From Exobasidium rhododendri (taxonomy: Eukaryota > Basidiomycota > Exobasidiomycetes > Exobasidiales > Exobasidiaceae), in assembly GCA_026210745.1 (NCBI GenBank), contig CP110630.1, positions 1,240,001-1,304,000 of the forward strand: a stretch of DNA of 64,000 nt, in the 5' to 3' direction. The notes under the pieces are model-generated. The model worked only from the letters and a program-made list of their open reading frames with translations. It made no database searches and was not told the DNA's origin. Positions 61,291-64,000 of the stretch are shown here, one piece after another. A program made the translations under genes and the position numbers. Position 1 is the first letter of the stretch; each line of letters starts with the position of its first letter.

Positions 61291-64000
61291 CTATGTGCCC
61301 CACTCCACCCCGCTGTCATGCTGCTCCGATTCTCCGTCTTTCTCGTTCCAGTCAAGGAGGGTGCCAAGAGCCGCTCTCCTACCCAAGAGTGCCAAGATGT
61401 CTGTCAAAGTGTCCAAGGAGTCGTCCAATTGAGGTCCTTGGCTCTTTGGAGTCATTGGCGCAGTCTCCTCGGAGATCGACGAAGCCGTCGAAGCCGTCGA
61501 AGTGAGGCTATCACGGTGCGAGGAGATTGTGTTGGAGAAAGACGTGGAAGCATTGTTGGAAAGGGCATAATCTTCATTGACGTTTCTTGCAAATCTTGCA
61601 CTAGCCAACAATCTTCGAATTGACAGCGCTTTCTCTACGATAACGTCTGTGGAATCGACGACGCTTTCGTTTTTCATTGTTGCGGTGATCAATCGGAGGA
61701 ATTGCAACCAATGAAGAGAAGCAGCAGCGAGGGCGTCCACTTCATTGACCGCTTCGAAAGCTCCAATTGGTAGCGTCGCCAGAATGGCATCATTGCCCTC
61801 AAAGACCAGTCGAACAAACGCAACGGCGCTAGCTGGCAATTCACTTCTAGACCCAGTCGTCACTAAAGCTGCCGCCACACTTCTAGCCACGCTGATGTTG
61901 CCAATGAGGAGCGCCCAGGTGCCAAAAGTTACGTTGGAAAGGATTTGCCAATTCTCGCATTTTGGTGAGGTAAAGGCCAGTCGACTGATCTGGGAAGACA
62001 ATCTTTCCTGGTCCGTGGGAGTAGCAATGAGAGAAAGGTAGATTTTCATGTTCAGCTGGTGCTTCATGAATTTGGCGACTGTCGTTGCGTTGCTCTTGTT
62101 GTTTGGTGGACAAGTGCTTTCGACGATCTGACCGAGTAGGGTGCCCCATACTGTTGTCAGTTGTCGACTGTGTTGGATGGCCGAAATGCTGGCCAAAGGT
62201 GAAAGTAGAGATGCACGGGTGCTGGAATCAACTTTTGGTGAAAAGGTGGATGCGACAACGGTGGGGGAAGGGCAAAGGACGATGGCATCCAACAGGGAAT
62301 GCTCGAGAACATTGTCCAACCACCGGTCTTGAACGTCCTTCGTTCCCTCCTCCTCTTCGTTGGCGATTAGACGGCACCTCTTGGCCATGGCCCACTGCTT
62401 TTCAGCCATTTGATTCACTACGCCGTTTCCACGCGCAGCTCGAACCATGGCGATGGCCATTGTTCCGTGTACTCGCGCTGGCGTCATCAATTCAGAATCG
62501 CCTTTGCTTTCTTGACCCACGTTTGACATTGTTCCCACCGTGAGAAGAGTGTGCAGACGAGCGAGAAGACTACGATGGGCCAGAGGACCCAAGCTAGTTT
62601 CCAATTCTAAGAGACGACACCAAACCGCTGCTTGCTCTTCTTCCAACATCGACCTGCCTCCCAAGCCAACTCGATAAGCAACTTCTCTTCCTGCCAATCT
62701 TAGCAATGCTAGGCCTCCCTGGACTGCATTGGCAGGAGCACCGACGAACTTTCGCATCGTGACGTCCATCTCATGAGGTCTGGGTTTGTTCCGAGCGAGC
62801 GCTCCAAGCATCTCTTTGCGACGGAGAGCGAAAGCTTCCCTGTCCACTTTCTTTTGTGATCTTGATGTGACCTTTGTAGGCGATCCGACAATGAACCTGC
62901 CTACGATTGGCCAGAAGATGAATGCCAGGCAAGCAAGTAGAGCAAGACCTCGCATCACCTCAACAGCGAGGACGTGGGAAGGAACGTGATCAAAGTGGTG
63001 AGGCAGCGCCGTAACGTTGCCCAGTTTGACGTTTGTCACCGTCATTCCCCGTTTGAGAAGTTGATGACTAGCCCCAAACACTCGGCCGCTCGAAGCACGA
63101 ACGATGGACTTATTCTGATCTAAGCTGCTCGAAGCTGCTGCATGTTCACTTAGCAGCTCTGCGCCTCCTCCGAAAACACTGAAGCCCATGAAGATTCCCA
63201 TCATGTAACGGGAAGAAGAAGAGGAAGAACCGGAAGAGGAACGAGACGAAGGCTTCACATCGAAATCTTCCTCGTCCTCTTCTTCATCGTCGTCGTCGTC
63301 GCCTCCGAATCCAAAGCTCTCGTCCTCCATTGCGAACGCGGCCTTTGCCTTTGCTTCTTGTTCTGCGACAACCTTCTCCATCTCTCCCTCCCAGAGATCC
63401 AACAATTCTTCACCACCTTCCAAGCTTCGAATTAATTCTCTCAAACCAGCTACTTCAGAGACTAATCTAGTCTCTCGACCTTTGAGGTAGCGGATGTACT
63501 CTGTCGCCTTGCCCAAGATGGTGGCCTTATTCAACTTCGTGGCAGCAGGAACTCCGTCCACCAGATCTTGCTCTTGCGCACCCTTTCCTTTGCGAGAGCT
63601 ACCTGGTTTCTTTGGGCGTAATTCTCGCAAGGCGGGTACGGCATTCCTCAGAGCTGTGATTCGATCATTGATGTTGTTTCGGTATCGACGCTCAATCGCA
63701 TTATGTGCCACCTTTTTCTGGTTCTTCTGAACAGGCTCTCTGATGCCGTGGCCTTCATCAGATGATCTGGATCCCCCTTTTGCACCTTCCTTCTTCGGCT
63801 GCGAGGCAAGAAATTCTTCCTGTTTGATCCTTTGTTCCACTTCGGCCCTTCTCTTTGCCTTTAGTCTCTCAATGGCAGCCAAGGCAGTTGCGTTACTACC
63901 TACTTCCATTCGTGGTAAAAAAGCTGAGGCTAAGCTGTCATAACTTGATGGGGAAGGTGCTTTCGGAGCAGGAGCAGAAAGAGCGGCTGCGACACTACTC
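61291..64000 (-). CDS. SRE1: SREBP-type sterol/hypoxia-responsive transcription factor (5' part outside window)
   Basis: The frame runs from the stop at 61291 for 872 codons to an ATG at 63909 and stays open to the right edge, so the N-terminus lies outside. The bHLH domain (KKVAHNAIERRYRNNINDRI) has the Tyr that marks SREBPs (ERRYR). A leucine-zipper-like helix, an acidic Asp/Glu run and two hydrophobic segments follow, one at MMGIFMGFSVFGGGAELL and one at LALLACLAFIFWPIVGRFIV, forming the hairpin that places the factor in the ER membrane. The long C-terminal domain is the Sre1 regulatory region that binds the sterol sensor Scp1/SCAP. Known Sre1 targets include ergosterol genes such as ERG11. 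Confidence 0.93.
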   Translation of the reverse strand, partial: SSVAAALSAPAPKAPSPSSYDSLASAFLPRMEVGSNATALAAIERLKAKRRAEVEQRIKQEEFLASQPKKEGAKGGSRSSDEGHGIREPVQKNQKKVAHNAIERRYRNNINDRITALRNAVPALRELRPKKPGSSRKGKGAQEQDLVDGVPAATKLNKATILGKATEYIRYLKGRETRLVSEVAGLRELIRSLEGGEELLDLWEGEMEKVVAEQEAKAKAAFAMEDESFGFGGDDDDDEEEDEEDFDVKPSSRSSSGSSSSSSRYMMGIFMGFSVFGGGAELLSEHAAASSSLDQNKSIVRASSGRVFGASHQLLKRGMTVTNVKLGNVTALPHHFDHVPSHVLAVEVMRGLALLACLAFIFWPIVGRFIVGSPTKVTSRSQKKVDREAFALRRKEMLGALARNKPRPHEMDVTMRKFVGAPANAVQGGLALLRLAGREVAYRVGLGGRSMLEEEQAAVWCRLLELETSLGPLAHRSLLARLHTLLTVGTMSNVGQESKGDSELMTPARVHGTMAIAMVRAARGNGVVNQMAEKQWAMAKRCRLIANEEEEGTKDVQDRWLDNVLEHSLLDAIVLCPSPTVVASTFSPKVDSSTRASLLSPLASISAIQHSRQLTTVWGTLLGQIVESTCPPNNKSNATTVAKFMKHQLNMKIYLSLIATPTDQERLSSQISRLAFTSPKCENWQILSNVTFGTWALLIGNISVARSVAAALVTTGSRSELPASAVAFVRLVFEGNDAILATLPIGAFEAVNEVDALAAASLHWLQFLRLITATMKNESVVDSTDVIVEKALSIRRLLASARFARNVNEDYALSNNASTSFSNTISSHRDSLTSTASTASSISEETAPMTPKSQGPQLDDSLDTLTDILALLGRRAALGTLLDWNEKDGESEQHDSGVEWGT

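Noticed and set aside
1-64000. CRISPR arrays, operons, prophage or secondary-metabolite cluster
   Set aside because: The gene set is eukaryotic housekeeping with spliceosomal introns; no repeat-spacer array, polyketide or peptide synthetase, or phage gene is present.

Overview
This window is nuclear DNA from a fungus, most likely a basidiomycete yeast or smut-type fungus (Ustilaginomycotina-like; the placement is an inference). The signs are GT-AG introns of roughly 35 to 300 bp with a strong GTGAGT donor bias, many multi-kilobase genes with one intron or none, a cytochrome b5-fused sphingolipid desaturase, an SREBP, an eisosome protein and a histidine biosynthesis gene. I rebuilt 38 protein genes, correcting exons by reading across splice sites. 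Coordinates run from start codon to stop codon and include introns. No rRNA, tRNA, CRISPR array, plasmid or prophage feature could be supported.

Layout. 1-10.6 kb: sphingolipid delta-8 desaturase, LSm7, AP-2 mu, ERG11/CYP51, an AP1-like bZIP factor and an SLX4-like nuclease scaffold. 10.6-11.1 kb: a 450-bp terminal-inverted-repeat element. 11.3-24 kb: mitoribosomal mS45, a CPSF6-like RRM protein, a secreted carboxylesterase, ATP synthase subunit f, ribosomal protein L35, a complex I subunit, a PAP2 phosphatase and the delta-12 desaturase. 24.1-24.5 kb: a second copy of the element, with a telomere-like tract inside. 24.8-45 kb: MTF2-like factor, mitoribosomal uS9, SUS1, SAS10/UTP3, PEX13, a CHORD-CS co-chaperone, YVH1, eIF2B beta, HIS6, WASP, YIP1 and a serine-rich orphan. 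45-64 kb: CSL4, SPC3, MED21, an eisosome protein, an SDR, BRX1, a complex I assembly factor, a WBP4-like splicing factor, UTP18, NOB1, a dehydroshikimate dehydratase-like enzyme and SRE1, which is cut by the right edge.

The genes are housekeeping rather than an operon or island, but themes recur. Ribosome biogenesis is represented by SAS10, CSL4, BRX1, UTP18, NOB1, YVH1 and L35. Mitochondrial function is represented by mS45, uS9m, MTF2-like, ATP17, NDUFB10 and NDUFAF6. Membrane lipid and sterol metabolism is represented by the two desaturases, ERG11 and SRE1. Many genes are divergent pairs only 180 to 340 bp apart, and several of those shared promoters carry a palindrome (CACGTG or GGCCGGCCGGCC) near the midpoint.

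The most notable non-gene structures are the paired pogo/Tc1-like MITEs, the telomere-repeat patch in one of them, and the position-biased CACGTG sites. I saw no obviously new multi-gene system.
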